Numbered from the stretch's first letter, positions 1-11,442 are shown. The stretch: 64,000 bases of DNA from Blumeriella jaapii (GCA_009599575.1 VWND01000003.1:310001-374000); one strand, 5' to 3'. Translations and numbers: made by a program. Notes: generated by a model from the letters alone, not told the origin.

Positions 1-1
1 C

Positions 2-1510
2 TTCGTCAAGAAGAGGGTCAAGATGGATCCGACCGTGGTCGACGCGCCGCCGCCACGCCCGAAGAAGAAATCGGAGCGCGCGAGCTGGATCCCGACGGCA
101 GAGGAGGCGCCGACACGCGCCTCGAACCGGGGGACCACGAAGCAGAGTAAGGAGCAGCTGCACATGCAGATGGTGGATCGCGAGATCAAGCGCCTGAATC
201 AGCTGGCGAACATGGAGAAGGCGGCCAAGCGGAAGGAAGCTGCGAAGAAGCCGCCCATGACCCAGGAGCAGCGGCTGAAGGAGGCGGCGAGGGTGGAGAA
301 GAGTAACACGAGGAGTCTCTCGCGGTGGGAAGAGGCGGAGCAGCAGAGGGAAGAAGAGCAGCTGGCCAAGCTGGCGGCCCTGAAGAACAGGACGATGAAG
401 GGGCCGGTCATTACGTGGTGGAGCGGCATGGGCGAGTGGGTGGGAGGGAAGCTGAGGAAGGTGGGCAAGCATCTCACGATTGAGGAGAAGGAGAAGCCCG
501 TCAAGAAGCGGAAGGCCGCCGAGATGGACGAGGACGAGGCTGCGGCATCTGCCCTGCCCGAGCCCCAGGGGGAGGTGAAGGAGACGGACAGGTCCACGGC
601 ACCGCCTGCTCCGGTCGGACCCAGCCCTGGTGTTCGGCCTCCATCGCCGAACCAGTTCCCGATGCCCAAGCCAGCTCCCCCAGAATTGCGCTTTCAGTCT
701 CCCATGCCGTCACCCCGCTACATCCCCGGACCGCCTAATTCCTCGGTCCTGGCCCCCCCCGCCGGGCTCCCTCTCAGCGCACCGCCCCCCCCCATCAACG
801 GCTTGCATCGACCCTACCTGATGGCTCCTCCTTCCGCTCTCGACGGGTCGGCCCCTTTACCCGGCTTCGGAATGTACGCGCCGCCCCATCTCACCCCCCC
901 ACACCTTTCACTCTCAACCGCCAGATCCCACAAGCACCGCCCGAACTCCCGCCTCCACCGCCCAAGATCGAGCACGGCACGTGCAACTACCTGCTCCTGG
1001 AGAACTTCAACGAAACCGCCATCCGAGACAAGCACGTGCAGACGCAGATCCTGTTCGGCAGGAAGTTTATCAAGGCACCCAGTACGGCACCCCTCTCCCT
1101 CCCCCAGCTCGTGCATTCCTAATCCAACTTCCACAGGACTCCGACCCCCGCCGACAACATGCGTCATCACAGGCCACCCAGCCAGGTATCGGGATCCCTC
1201 CACGGGCCTGCCCTACCACAGCGTGTACGCCTACAAAGAGATCCAGAAGCTGAAGCGCGCCGAGTATAAGTGGAGCGCGCTCGTGGGCGCCTACGTGGGA
1301 CTGGGGGATTACGCTGCGAGAGGCGTGCCGGCACGTTTCCTGGATGGCAAGGCTGAGAGACCAAAGGCTGTTGAGGTTGGGGGTGGGCATGGGAGCGGGA
1401 GTGGGAGCACAGGGGACGGTGTAGTAAGCACGGAGCAGAAGAAACCTGTAAGTGCGGATGTGAATGTGCAAGTAGGTGGCAATTCAACGGCGAGTGCAAA
1501 CACCTTGTGA
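2..1510 (+). CDS. swc2: SWR1 complex subunit Swc2/Vps72 (YL1 family), 5'-truncated by window edge
   Basis: Swc2 is the SWR1 remodeller subunit that binds H2A.Z-H2B during histone exchange in the nucleus. The frame is already open at base 2, so the first Met (23) is internal and the N-terminus lies outside the window. Visible parts are the basic YL1 core (a SWIPTAEEAPTRAS segment near 80-125), a charged coiled stretch, a Pro-rich linker, and the YL1_C domain (YRDPSTGLPYHSVYAYKEI, near 1183-1240, followed by KWSALVGAYVG). I infer a 55-nt intron at 1082-1136 (GTACGG...CACAG, CTAAT branch), which joins FGRKFIK to the YL1_C segment. At about 894-900 (a run of seven C) the frame must shift by one missing base for the Pro-rich linker to reach the GTCNYLLLENFNE block. 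The family is clear; the break is probably a homopolymer sequence error. Confidence 0.86.
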   Translation, partial: FVKKRVKMDPTVVDAPPPRPKKKSERASWIPTAEEAPTRASNRGTTKQSKEQLHMQMVDREIKRLNQLANMEKAAKRKEAAKKPPMTQEQRLKEAARVEKSNTRSLSRWEEAEQQREEEQLAKLAALKNRTMKGPVITWWSGMGEWVGGKLRKVGKHLTIEEKEKPVKKRKAAEMDEDEAAASALPEPQGEVKETDRSTAPPAPVGPSPGVRPPSPNQFPMPKPAPPELRFQSPMPSPRYIPGPPNSSVLAPPAGLPLSAPPPPINGLHRPYLMAPPSALDGSAPLPGFGMYAPPHLTPPHLSLSTARSHKHRPNSRLHRPRSSTARATTCSWRTSTKPPSETSTCRRRSCSAGSLSRHPVRHPSPSPSSCIPNPTSTGLRPPPTTCVITGHPARYRDPSTGLPYHSVYAYKEIQKLKRAEYKWSALVGAYVGLGDYAARGVPARFLDGKAERPKAVEVGGGHGSGSGSTGDGVVSTEQKKPVSADVNVQVGGNSTASANTL

Positions 1511-3185
1511 GGAAAGATACCAGTGAAGAAGATTTGCGCACATAGGGACGACACTTGAGACGACGGTATGAATTTACGCACAGCTACCTCTGCAGCATCC
1601 GGGGTCAGCAATATACAAATATTAATAGAATACATCTAAACATGCATATATGCACATAACCATACCTTTATACGTATCACACGTCCTTTCTCCGCCCTCT
1701 CGTTCACAGCTCTCGCGTTCCGTTCCGTTCCGCCCCCCTCCCAGGAAGTCTCCAGAAGGAAGCCGAGACAAGCAGGCCGGCCAGCCGAACTTGAAGATCA
1801 AGGCGTTCGATCACGGAGAGAAGAGAAAGTTTGGTTTGGGATAACGTGATCGGTACGGTGTGACGTGCTGTGTGGCTCGCTTAGCTGTGCGGGCTTTGTT
1901 GACATAGGCAGGCAGGCAGGTGGATCAGTACCGGTCACCGGTACACGCACCCAAAGCGCCACGCTGAGTTTCCGCCTTCATGTAGCGTTCTCCTGACCGC
2001 GATGTTCTCTCGAGTGGGGGAGGAACCAACGAATCCGCAGCGAAGGACCTACATCATCCTCCTTTCGGAGAGGAAACACACGAGAAACACCACGCGCGCA
2101 GTTCCTTCCCCGACCCGAGTGCGAGGCCCAGCTTGGGAAAACGGACGATGTGGGCACATGCATGGAGCGGATGAGACTCCGTGAGAAGCGGCTGGCTTGG
2201 GAATGTAGGCCCCGCAGCGAGAAGACTCGCCAGCCGAGTGGACGTTTGGGAATTCGAGGTTCGGCTCCAGAACCCCCTGTTGCCGCTCTCGGTCCTGCAT
2301 TGCTGTGCTGCGCGCGCGGGGGATGAGAAGATCGGCGTTTGGCAGGAGCGGGTTGGAGAGGACGTGGGACTCGAGAGAAGGGGACGCTTGTCGAGGGGGT
2401 AGATAGGATCTTTGGCGGGGGAAATGTGGGGGCGGGGAAGCTACGCTACGTATTGCGATGATGGCATTGCCCGTTGTCGAAGGCGCGGGAGAGGAGGAGT
2501 GGGGGATGGGGTGGGTGGGTAAGGCAGATAGATGTGTAGGAGGCCCGGGGTGATACTGGGTGGGATGAGCGGACCGGTGTTGACGATCGAGGGGTCTGGT
2601 GAGGCAGGATCTTCAAGCGTATATCGCATTCTTGCATACCTAGCAGCTACGTTTCTTCGTGTGTCAGCCAGGCTGCAGGCTGGTTGTTCTCGTGGGATGT
2701 TAAAGTCGAATTGAGAGGAGCAAAAGGATATCGAGGTCGGTTGCAGATTGTTGGTTGTATCGAGTGCTTTCCCTGCTCTCGGTCGACTAGCTTGAGAAGG
2801 GTGACTAGACCTATGAACCCGATGGCTTGATACGATCCCGGAACTCGTAATGCGAGATATAGTAGCGTACATTTCCTTTTGTTTTTCGATTTACGAGGCG
2901 ATATGAAAGGCAATCATCGCTTTTTTTGGGTTAGGCACACACCTTCCATCTTCAATGTTTCTCGCTTAGCAGATTTTAGTACCTCAACATCGACAACTCG
3001 GTGGAAATGACCACGGTAGAAGCGTGAAACATACACTATTCACATGAAAAAATTAGAGAAAAGCCCTCAGATTATCGTCCATCCAAATCTCGAAAGATCC
3101 AAGACTCGTCGACGTCGTGCCTCCCCCCATCTCCAACCATACCCCATACCTTTCCCTCGTGCCCACCCCCCTACCCCCCGCCACT
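1511..3185. other. Intergenic, 3' flanks of swc2 and chitosanase
   Basis: The two flanking genes converge here. The short open frames have no recognisable domain or consistent coding character. I see nothing beyond ordinary non-coding sequence and probable 3' UTRs. Confidence 0.6.
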
Positions 3186-4613
3186 TCAAGGCTTCGCACA
3201 CTTCCCACTTTTACAAACCAAATCATCCGAGCAATCGTCTCCCGTCGTACAGCTGGCACCCGCGCAATGCCCGGCCCACGAGCACGTCGCTACCGGCGCC
3301 TTGCTGCTCGTCGTCAACGTGGTCTCCGCCCCGGGATGCGCGCACTTCCCGCCCGTGCAAACCAGATCGTCAGAGCAGTCGTCGCCCGTCGTGCACGTCG
3401 CGCCGATACAGTGGCCTGCCCAAGAGCAGGTCGTCGTGGCGATGCGCTTGATGAGCGTGTCGCCGAGGGCGCCGAGGGAGGCCTCGAACTCCGTGGCGGA
3501 CGCTGCGTTCCCTTTGGAGATGTCAGCGTGCTCTTCTCGTTGCGAAGGGGGGGCAGGATGGGCATTTCAAGAGGGGGATGGAGGGCAGGGACGTACATTT
3601 CGCTCCGTTGGCCCCCGGCACGGCGTCGGCACCGGTGAAGGCGATGTACAGTACATCCGTCTCGTCGTGGCCGTTGTCCCCATTCATCTCCGTGCCGAAG
3701 CAGAGGGTAGCCATGGAGATGGAGGCTTCGCCGACGACCGCCCGCGGCCCGTCGTCACCGTTCTCGTCACCCCAGACGCCGTAGAACTGTGTTTTGCTGG
3801 TGAGCGTCTACACTCTTCCCGGCGCGTCCACTCGACACTGCGGACCCGAGGAGAAAGGACAACGCAGAGGGGACGAGACGGACCATCTTCCCATTTCCGC
3901 AAACCACAGCCATGAGACTCAGCTCGCGGACGCCGTCGGCGCGCGGGTCATAGTTGACGAAACCTGCATTCGTGCCAACGTTCCCAAACACGACGTACGT
4001 GTGGACGAAGGCGTTGAGGCCCGAGACGCCCTTTTTGTACCCGGCGACGGTGTCCTCGAAAGACGTGTGGGCTTGGGTATCGCTCGAGGAGCCACTTGTA
4101 GGTGCGTATGTCAGGAAGCAAGCTCTTGCGATGGGAAGAAAACGGAGGGAAGAGAAGAGGTGGAACAAAACACACCAGCGGCCATCATCGCCAGGCCCAT
4201 CCTGGATCCCGTCACAGTCGATGTCCATATCCGCCAATGCACCGCCCGTGCCTTGCAAGTACACAACACCGTAGTCATTGAGTCGAGTGCCGCAGTACGA
4301 GAAGCCTGGGAATACCCGCATTAGCATTCTCCCTCTCGCATCTCTCTGTCACTTCCAGATTGCTTCTTCCTATGATAACATCACACGCGACACTTGCTAC
4401 AACAAGCGAGCTGGGCAAAACCAGAAAATGGAAAAAGAACATACTGTTTGGCGGATCATCCTGCGCGTAGAAGCCCGTCTTGAGGATATTCTTGCACGTC
4501 CCAGAACTCTTGACGCTATTGTAAAAGCTCTGGATGTTGGCGGGGACGCTGCGCGCTGCCACGTGAGTAGCGAGAAGCGTCGTGGCGAGAACAGTGAGGA
4601 TGGCTGTATGCAT
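3186..4613 (-). CDS. Secreted chitosanase, glycoside hydrolase family 75
   Basis: Endo-chitosanase cutting beta-1,4-glucosamine polymers outside the cell. Five exons join without a frame break: 4613-4445, 4305-4176, 4094-3884, 3786-3597 and 3511-3186, giving 341 aa. A signal peptide covers about residues 1-20 ([20 protein letters not shown]). The GH75 core includes the [18 protein letters not shown] block and [12 protein letters not shown]...VVGEAS. Asp177 and Glu190 fall at the same 13-residue spacing as the catalytic pair reported for the Fusarium solani enzyme (from memory Asp175/Glu188). The C-terminus carries two near-identical six-Cys modules (C262-C290 and C310-C338, each starting CSWAGHC and ending GKC) joined by a Thr/Ser linker. 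These could help substrate attachment, which is inference. A TATATATA stretch lies about 100 nt upstream. Confidence 0.92.
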
Positions 4614-4712
4614 TTTGGTATCGAGACTTCGTTTGCTTTGCAGTTGAGGAAAAGTGAAGATGCTTGATGACGAGAAGTGAAGAGAAAAGAAGATGAAACC
4701 CACACTCTAGTT

Positions 4713-4722
4713 CTATATATAT
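4713..4722 (-). promoter_or_regulatory. TATA-like element upstream of the chitosanase gene
   Basis: An alternating TA stretch (ATATATATAG on the minus strand) about 100 nt before the chitosanase ATG at 4613. Position and composition fit a core promoter TATA box. There is no direct evidence of use. Confidence 0.35.
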
Positions 4723-4785
4723 GTTTCTCTTGAAAATGAGAAAGAGGCTTAGCTACCTGCCTACACACAATCTGGACCTCCCTAA

Positions 4786-5520
4786 TAGCTGTGCGGTAGA
4801 GTGCAAGAAAGCGTCTGCCCTCCTCCCCCTGGCTGCCAAGGTGTACGTATTCGATGTAGCATTGCTTATCTGGCTGCTTTTAAAAGTCAAGAAAAGCTCG
4901 GATTTACAGTTTTGCATCTTATTTTCTAGCTTCAATCACTGCTGTTGTACGGCTTCTTTGGACAGTAGCTATTCGTGCAAAAACCCTATCATTTACTGTA
5001 CGTTATGCCACGCTTTCCATTATTTTCGGAAAACCGAGTTTAAAGTTTCGTATAGGTTCAGAAACGTGCTCGAGCTTGAAATTTGATCGATATAACCCTG
5101 CTTTTGTGAAAGCTCGAAGGGTTTCGATAAGATTGAAATCAAATGAACACGAAAAAAAATTTCTGATTCGAATATGCTTTTATCTAAAAAGTTCCTTAAC
5201 CACTAGTCCTTACCATGCGTCCGTGCCGTCGTGTATGAATTTCTTTTCTTCGATTATAATGTCCGAAAGAAAAGCCTTGAGTGCTGCCCAACACATCTTT
5301 TCACAAGCATAAAACAAATTATTTATCTTTCGACGATCCAAGCACGTTATTGAAAAGATATCTTAACTTGAAGCGTATTAAATAACCAAAATATATTTAT
5401 TACACTCTTCTTTTTTCGAGAAAGGCCTTTTGAAAGCGGCCAGAGAAACAACGCTGATTCGAGTAAGTACACCTTCGCAGCCAGGGGGAGGGGGTGCAGA
5501 CACTACCCTACTGTGCTGTA
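4786..5520. mobile_element. Decayed non-autonomous DNA element with long imperfect inverted repeats
   Basis: The left end (4788-4855) reappears in reverse complement at 5455-5518: both contain CTCCCCCTGGCTGC and AAGGTGTAC in the same order, preceded by a TAG-rich outer segment. Both ends are flanked by TA (4786-4787 and 5519-5520), as in Tc1/mariner/pogo-type insertions. The roughly 600-bp interior is AT-rich and has no transposase-like frame. Mismatches between the arms show it is old; AT enrichment fits RIP-type decay, which is inference. Confidence 0.6.
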
Positions 5521-6313
5521 GTAATCAGCTTACTATGTTACAGACAATAATCGAACGGGCTATGCAAAACCGCCATTACCACAGCGTATGTAGCACGGAT
5601 ACGGTTCTCATCATCCGCAATATGAACCAGCTGATTACCATCAGTTGTCGTGACGCACAAAGCTTATCAGACACGCAGCTAATTTTCTCAGCTCTGGGGT
5701 GAATAAGCTCGGCTGTGTACATTTGTCCCTAGATTCTAGCGATTTGGTTGTGCGTTACATAAAATTAAATTTTAGGACGGAATGAGGGAAAGGATTTTAT
5801 CCTACTTATCTGTCAAGGAAGATAGACAGATTATTCGGAAGAAGAAGGTACAGAGCTTAAGGTACAGAGCTTTCTGACCAATCAATGCCCGCTTCGTGGG
5901 CCATATCACTAATACTATCTTCGTACAACATGTCGATACACCCATGAAGGTAACTCGCAGTTGAGTGAACCAGATAAGTACTGTATGTAGTACGACGTAG
6001 ATTTGTACACCGCAACCTCCAAACCAACAGACCCCAGATTCTACGACTCAAGAAGCGAACTCCCAAAGGAATACACCGACAAGCCACCCCCAGAGATCAC
6101 AGACATGATTGTGTAACGTGACGAGGTGGTCCTAACCCAGGATGGGTCAGAAGTGTCCCTGGTCAGTTACTTATTGGTTGGGTTTACCTCCGTAGACCTT
6201 ACCTCCGTAGACCCTGGGGAGACACATACTCATGCATCGAAGATTCCTACATATTGCCTCGTACCGCTACAGGCATTCACACTCTTTCCTGTCAGTAAAG
6301 AAATGGCTATCTT

Positions 6314-6343
6314 GGGGGGTGGGGGGGGGGGGGGGGGGGGGGG
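6314..6343. repeat. Poly-G tract (6 G, T, then 23 G)
   Basis: A run of guanines interrupted once by T at 6320, in an intergenic region. It could form a G-quadruplex or simply be slippage-prone. Exact length is unreliable in any assembly. Confidence 0.9.
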
Positions 6344-7340
6344 TGTCATAAGACTTGCTGTAACCGGTGTGATTAAGAAGGTCAGTACAGATACGGGATC
6401 TAACTGTACTATTACTCAGGCTTCATACACAATGAAATACGAGCGGTCCCATTGAAATGTGTATCTCCAAGAAAGAAGAAAAGAGAAACCCAGAGGAGGG
6501 AGATGATAACAAGGGTAGAGAGAATAAGAGGCGACGAATTAAAGTAGGCTTGGGATATCTAGCTCGACGTGAATATACAGTAACTGCATGGTCTAGTTAC
6601 CAGATACAAAGTTACAAGAGGAAGAACCACTGGAAAGAGAAGAAAGCCATCGAACAAGCGCGAAGAAGGTATGAAGCTGATGGATGGGTCGGTCAGAAGG
6701 TGTTTGGTTTGAAAAATATAACCCCCTCTCCCCCAATTCAGCCTGTTAATATTATGACAGAACAGACAGTCCAAAAAAAGTGCACCAAAGAAGAGAGGCA
6801 TATATCAGCATCCCTCGCTTTTTGCACAATCAGATCAATACGGGAATCAAACTTCCTCTGTTAAGTTGACATGAAAGTAGATTTTTTTTTGGAGAGAGAA
6901 TATGGAACAAGGTAGAAAGATGTACGCGGTCTCGAATCTTCGTCAACTTCTGACTCCCATGCAGAAAGCAAGGCACAACGCACGTCTTCCGAAGATCCCG
7001 AAGCCCCACTACTCTACCTACCTATATATGACACGAGCACGAGCACGAGCACGAGACGGACGTCGTCTCCTTTCCTCTCTCTTCCGTGGTGTTTGTTTTC
7101 ACTCACTTTGCACTTGGAACCGAACAATGCTTGCAAGTAAACGTTTCTATACCCTCTAGCAATGGTATCCTTGCATAGAGAAGAATTCTAGCGTGAGTGT
7201 CTTTCTACTCTAGCAAACCGACTCTTTCAAACGCCCGACATACCCAATGCGCAATCGAAATCATCTATCATCGTCTATCGCAACATGCTACCCAATATCA
7301 ATCACACACCACCCTCAAAGGGCCGTCGTCATCGAGGCGA

Positions 7341-8814
7341 CTAGCGATCCGCAAGCAGAGGCAGGTTCGCCAACTGCGCACTCTGGCTCAACCTCCTCCG
7401 AGCCCCCAGGTTCCGCGAGCTGGCCATGGCGCCCGCCATCGTGCCCTTCTCTTTGCAATCCTCGACGCGGGCCCGATCAACAAGCTTCTTCGGCTGCGTC
7501 TCGCCCTCACGGTTGTACAGGTTGCGGAACATGTACACGCCGCTGCCCTCAGCGCCCTCGGTCTCCTCGACGAACTTGCAGCTGCGCTGGTTGCGGAAGA
7601 AGGCGGTCCAGAAGGGCGTCTCGCGGTCGGCGGCGTAGTGCTTGCCCATGACGCGCTTGATGTGCTTGGAGGCCTCGCCGGCGTGGTAGAAGGGGATGGT
7701 GGAGATCAGATGGTGGCAGACGTGCGTGCCGATGATGTCGTGGAACAGGTGCGTGTCGATGAAGCCGAGGTCTCGGTCGATAGTGGCCGTGGCGCCGCGG
7801 GCAAAGGTCCATGTCTTGTTGTCGTAGTGAGGCATCGAGGCGTCGGTGTGCTGGAGGAAGGTGATGGCCACTGCGGTCTTGTCAGTGCTGCAAATTCGAG
7901 GCAGCGATGGGGGAGGGGGGAGCAGGATGCTTACCGATCCAGTTGTTCACCCACAGCCACGGCACACCCCAGAGCACGATCACATTCCAGCTGCCAAAGA
8001 TCTGACCCGCAATCACGAGCGCGGCAATCATGACGGCAACGCCAATGTCACTGATCACGATCAGCGGCAGCTCGTGCTTCTTGTAGAACACGCTGTCCTC
8101 GCCGAAGTAGAAATGCGAGATCTTGGGGCCCTTGGCGCCATTGTACTTCTGGCCCGTCAGGTTGAAGAGCAGGTACCCCGGCCATCCGAACAGCTGGTGC
8201 ACGAGATCGTGCCAGAGGGCTGCAATGGGCGAGTCCTCCGCCAGCTCGGCAAACTCGACCATGTTGGCGTTCGCCTTGGCTCCGAACTGCGTCTTGATCC
8301 ACGAGTCTCGGGTGTGGGGCACGAATGCCGTATCCTTCTCCATGTTGCCGGTCCCCTTGTGGTGCTGGCTGTGGCTCAGTCTCCAGCTGTGGAAGGGGAC
8401 GAGCAGGAAGGAGTGCATGATCAGGCCCATGGTGTAGTTGAGGTACTTGTTCTTCGAGAAGGCGCCGTGGCCGCACTCGTGGGCCAGGATCCAGATGCCG
8501 GTGAAGACGAAGCCCTGGACCGTCGTGTAGGCGGCCCAGGCGGCGAAGCGCAGGTAGGGCGAGGGCAGCATGGGGATGTATGTGACGGCGAGGTAGACGA
8601 GGACGGAGAGGTAGAAGTAGTCGCGGACGACGTAGGCCATGGACCGCAGCATCGACGGTTTGAAGCACCAGGCGGGAATGGCGTCGTGGATCTCCTTCAT
8701 GGTGTAGTTGGGCAGCTCGAACTCATTGCCGTGGAGGTCGAGATGCTTGGGCTCAGCGGGTGCCGGACTCGCGTTCGCCATGTTGATGGAGGCCGAGGTG
8801 GCCGAGGAAGCCAT
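7341..8814 (-). CDS. Oleate delta-12 fatty acid desaturase (FAD2 type)
   Basis: Membrane-bound ER desaturase converting oleoyl to linoleoyl chains. Two exons, 8814-7935 and 7870-7341, flank a 64-nt intron (GTAAGC...CGCAG, CTGAC branch) and give 469 aa, a usual length. The three histidine boxes of the di-iron centre are visible: HECGH (112-116), HSQHH (148-152) and HVCHH (343-347). Hydrophobic segments lie near residues 60-110 and 250-290. The start was chosen at the ATG preceding the Ala/Ser-rich N-terminus, because upstream in-frame sequence is only a translated TCACCA-type microsatellite. Among fungal FAD2-like enzymes delta-12 is the default reading; a delta-15 or bifunctional enzyme cannot be excluded from sequence alone. 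Confidence 0.92.
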
Positions 8815-8815
8815 G

Positions 8816-8906
8816 GTGGTGGTGGTGGTGGTGGTGGTGAGGGGGGAGGTGATGGTGAGGGTGGTGGTGAGGGTGAGGGTGAGGGTGGTGGTGATGGTGA
8901 TGGTTG
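8816..8906. repeat. GGTGGT/GGTGAG microsatellite in the desaturase 5' leader
   Basis: Imperfect GGT/GAGGGT repeats begin one base upstream of the desaturase start codon. On the mRNA strand this is a CACCAC/TCACCA-rich, C-rich leader. A 13-G run follows at 8942-8954. Confidence 0.85.
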
Positions 8907-9624
8907 AAGGGGGAAGGTGAGGGCGAGAAGGTGGAGGAGGAGGGGGGGGGGGGGAGGAGGGGGAGGACGACAGACGAGAAGAGAAGAAGACGAGGGAGAA
9001 GAAGCCTGTGGAGCAGAAAGTTCGATTCTTTTTAATCTTTTCGGGTGGGCGCGCGCTAGCACTGGGCCCCATTTAATTCGTCAACCCTTTTGTTGGCGGA
9101 ACGGCACTTGGACCACCCCTTTTGGACCCTGGCGGCATGGACGAGGGGAAGTTTCACGGTCCACACCGGCTGCGTCGCCGTTTGACGTGAAAGAAAGAAG
9201 GAAAGAGGGAAAGAAAGAGAGAGAGAGACAGCAAGCATCGAATGTGAAGAGAGGAAGAAGAGGGACAAAGATGGGCAAGGACTGCCCATCTCCCGCCGCC
9301 GAATATCGGCCTGCGGAGGGCGAGAGAGAGGTGGGGAGAGAGGCAGGAGGGAATGTAAACAATTCATCGCTTACCGGGCAGCGCAGTGTCCAGACGCACT
9401 CAGTACAGCACAGCACAGAGCACCTCACATGTGACGAGCGAGCACCTCCCACTGGATCGTCGGAGAATTAAACATCTCAACGAAATACTTAGTCTGGCCG
9501 CGGCCACCCCTGATCGAGGCTAGGTGGAGGCCCTGGCGGACGAAACGCGGGAGGAGTAAGGTCGAGAGGACAGGTTTCTCCATCATGATCTGTGACTGGC
9601 AACAAGCATACAGCGTGTGCAGTA

Positions 9625-9985
9625 CAGTAGGTTGCAAAAAGTCGTTGCGACCCTCCTTGCTGCCAAGGTAGCCAGCGCAGCCAAGCGGGGAACTTGCTCG
9701 TTTTGGGATTGAAAGGCTTTGGCCGCATTTTGACACTTTCTTGAACCCTTTCTTTTTAATATTAATTTGTATTTATTGTTTTATGGTTCTGTATTGTAAT
9801 GTATCATAGTGTATTAAAATGTAGAAAAATCGAGCTTTTGATCGTTTATAAAGCGGCTATACTTTCAGTTCTAAATCGAGCAAATCTGACCCTAGTTTAG
9901 GCTCGGCAAACCTCGCTTGCCTTCATTTATCTAGTTCTGCCTTGGCTGCCAGGATAGGGTCGCAACGACTTTTTGCAACCTACTG
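9625..9985. mobile_element. 361-bp MITE with TA target duplication (Tc1/mariner/pogo type)
   Basis: The first 30 or so bases (CAGTAGGTTGCAAAAAGTCG, continuing TTGCGACCCT) are repeated exactly in reverse complement at the right end (9956-9985). The match resumes weakly inside, where both arms carry a GCCAAGG segment. TA flanks both sides (9623-9624, 9986-9987). The interior is AT-rich and too short for a transposase, so it would need one supplied in trans. The near-perfect ends suggest a fairly recent insertion. The CAGT... terminus with a TA site is typical of pogo-like elements (family knowledge); the assignment is inference. Confidence 0.82.
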
Positions 9986-10100
9986 TATGTATGTACAGTA
10001 TGTATGTATGTATGTATGTACTGTATGTATGTACTGTATGTACACGTACACATACAACACATACAACCGTACTTCGTACATACAGTACAGTACAGCACAC
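9984..10100. repeat. TATG / TACTG microsatellite
   Basis: Repeated TATG with interspersed TACTG and TACAG units, starting right at the right edge of the MITE, so the TA target lies in the repeat. The related sequence TACAGTACAG continues to about 10100. Confidence 0.85.
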
Positions 10101-11442
10101 CCGTTACAACTACAAGCACGAGAAAGCTCTTTGCATGTGCAAAAGTGCGAAAATGCTGTTCCCCTGACTAAGGGCATCCATCTACTATTAGCTTCGAGCC
10201 CATCTGGTAGCGCGATATGCAGGGTCTTCGACTCCATGGATCACCAGGACCCAATTGGTCACCTTCGCGCCATTTCGTGATCCGTGAGCTTCTTGGTTGG
10301 AAAACGTGAGAAGGCACCAAGATGCAGCTCGGCTCGCATGTGCCAAGTCACCACCCAACCCTAAAGCCGAATTGTCCCGAGTCCGAAAGCGAGCTCTGTC
10401 CGAGTTGGGAGGAGTGGGGGGCAATGAGCGGTCGGGAAAGGGTACTTACTGTAAGAGGCTGATGTCGTTTGGGAAACTCCGTATGCAGGTGGGAGAGTCT
10501 AGATATACTCGCAATGGGAATTCCAAGAGAAAGGGGAGGGCATGCCTACACTGTACATACCGTGCAGTACGTACATGAAATGTTAGAGTCCAGGGCTTAG
10601 CACTAGCTTTGAGAGAGATCGATCGACACTTCAAGCTCCGGAGAGAGAGGACGGACATGTGTCGAGTTGTGGGAAAGGAATGGGTCAAAATGTCAGAAGC
10701 CATACTGTAAGTAGCTGAGGTCACTCGAGAGTTGGAAATACAGGCAGAGCGGTCACACTGAAGCACGCCCTACATGGCTTCCAACTACCAGAAGTCTAAG
10801 GTATGATTATATGTGGTCGACAGGCAGCACGAGTGTGTGTAAGACTTACAGGGTAGATGTCAATGATAATGATATTGTTTAACGTCTGGAGGGGGCAGTG
10901 AAACTGCGGAACCTCAAGCCTACTGTACCGTAGGGCATTGGAGATGTGCTAAGCTGGGGAATCTTACATATGTTCAAAGGACGCCCGAGACAGCATTTAT
11001 ATAAAAGGAATGTGTGACAAATGTTTAGATGTGGCTTGCAGCATTGAGCATTGAGCATTTGGTAGTTATATGCAAAAGTCGAGCAACACTGTACTGTAGA
11101 ATGGATACCACGGTCGCTATGTATACTGTTCAGCGTGAGCCTCTTAGGCGAGACCAAGTCATCCTGACGTTAATTACGATTGAGATCCTTTCCTTTAGCT
11201 TGCAGGCCTTTGCTTTTGCATTTTTCGTTCTTTCTCTGTCGTTGCATTCAAATCACGTGCTGGCGATCACAGGCGTGCTGAGTCATCATTCGAGCCCCGT
11301 CGCATCTCCATCCACCTCCACACTCAGCCGCCTGTCAACTCCGAACCTCGCAACTCCATTTCTTCTCTCGCAGCTTCAGCTTGGACTCCATTCCTTTCAT
11401 CGATCGTGTCTCTTGCATGCTCACCCGTCTCTTCGAAGACCC

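Larger units (their letters stand above)
4614..7340. other. AT-rich intergenic region without recognised gene
   Basis: Between the chitosanase and desaturase genes. It holds the inverted-repeat element at 4786-5520, a tandem TTACCTCCGTAGACC duplication near 6184-6213, a G tract at 6314-6343 and an ACGAGC hexamer repeat near 7030-7053. The longest open frame (6457-6864) is Lys/Arg-rich, has no recognisable domain and lies in AT-rich sequence, so I do not call it a gene. Confidence 0.6.

Noticed and set aside
6457..6864. 135-codon open frame
   Set aside because: Lys/Arg-rich translation of purine-rich DNA, no domain, AT-rich context.
7846..8907. 353-codon plus-strand frame over the desaturase gene
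   Set aside because: Antisense shadow of a GC-rich gene whose histidine boxes prove the minus-strand reading.
10000..10100. TATG/TACTG repeats considered as a CRISPR-like array
   Set aside because: No constant repeat with unique spacers; it is a simple microsatellite in a fungal nucleus.
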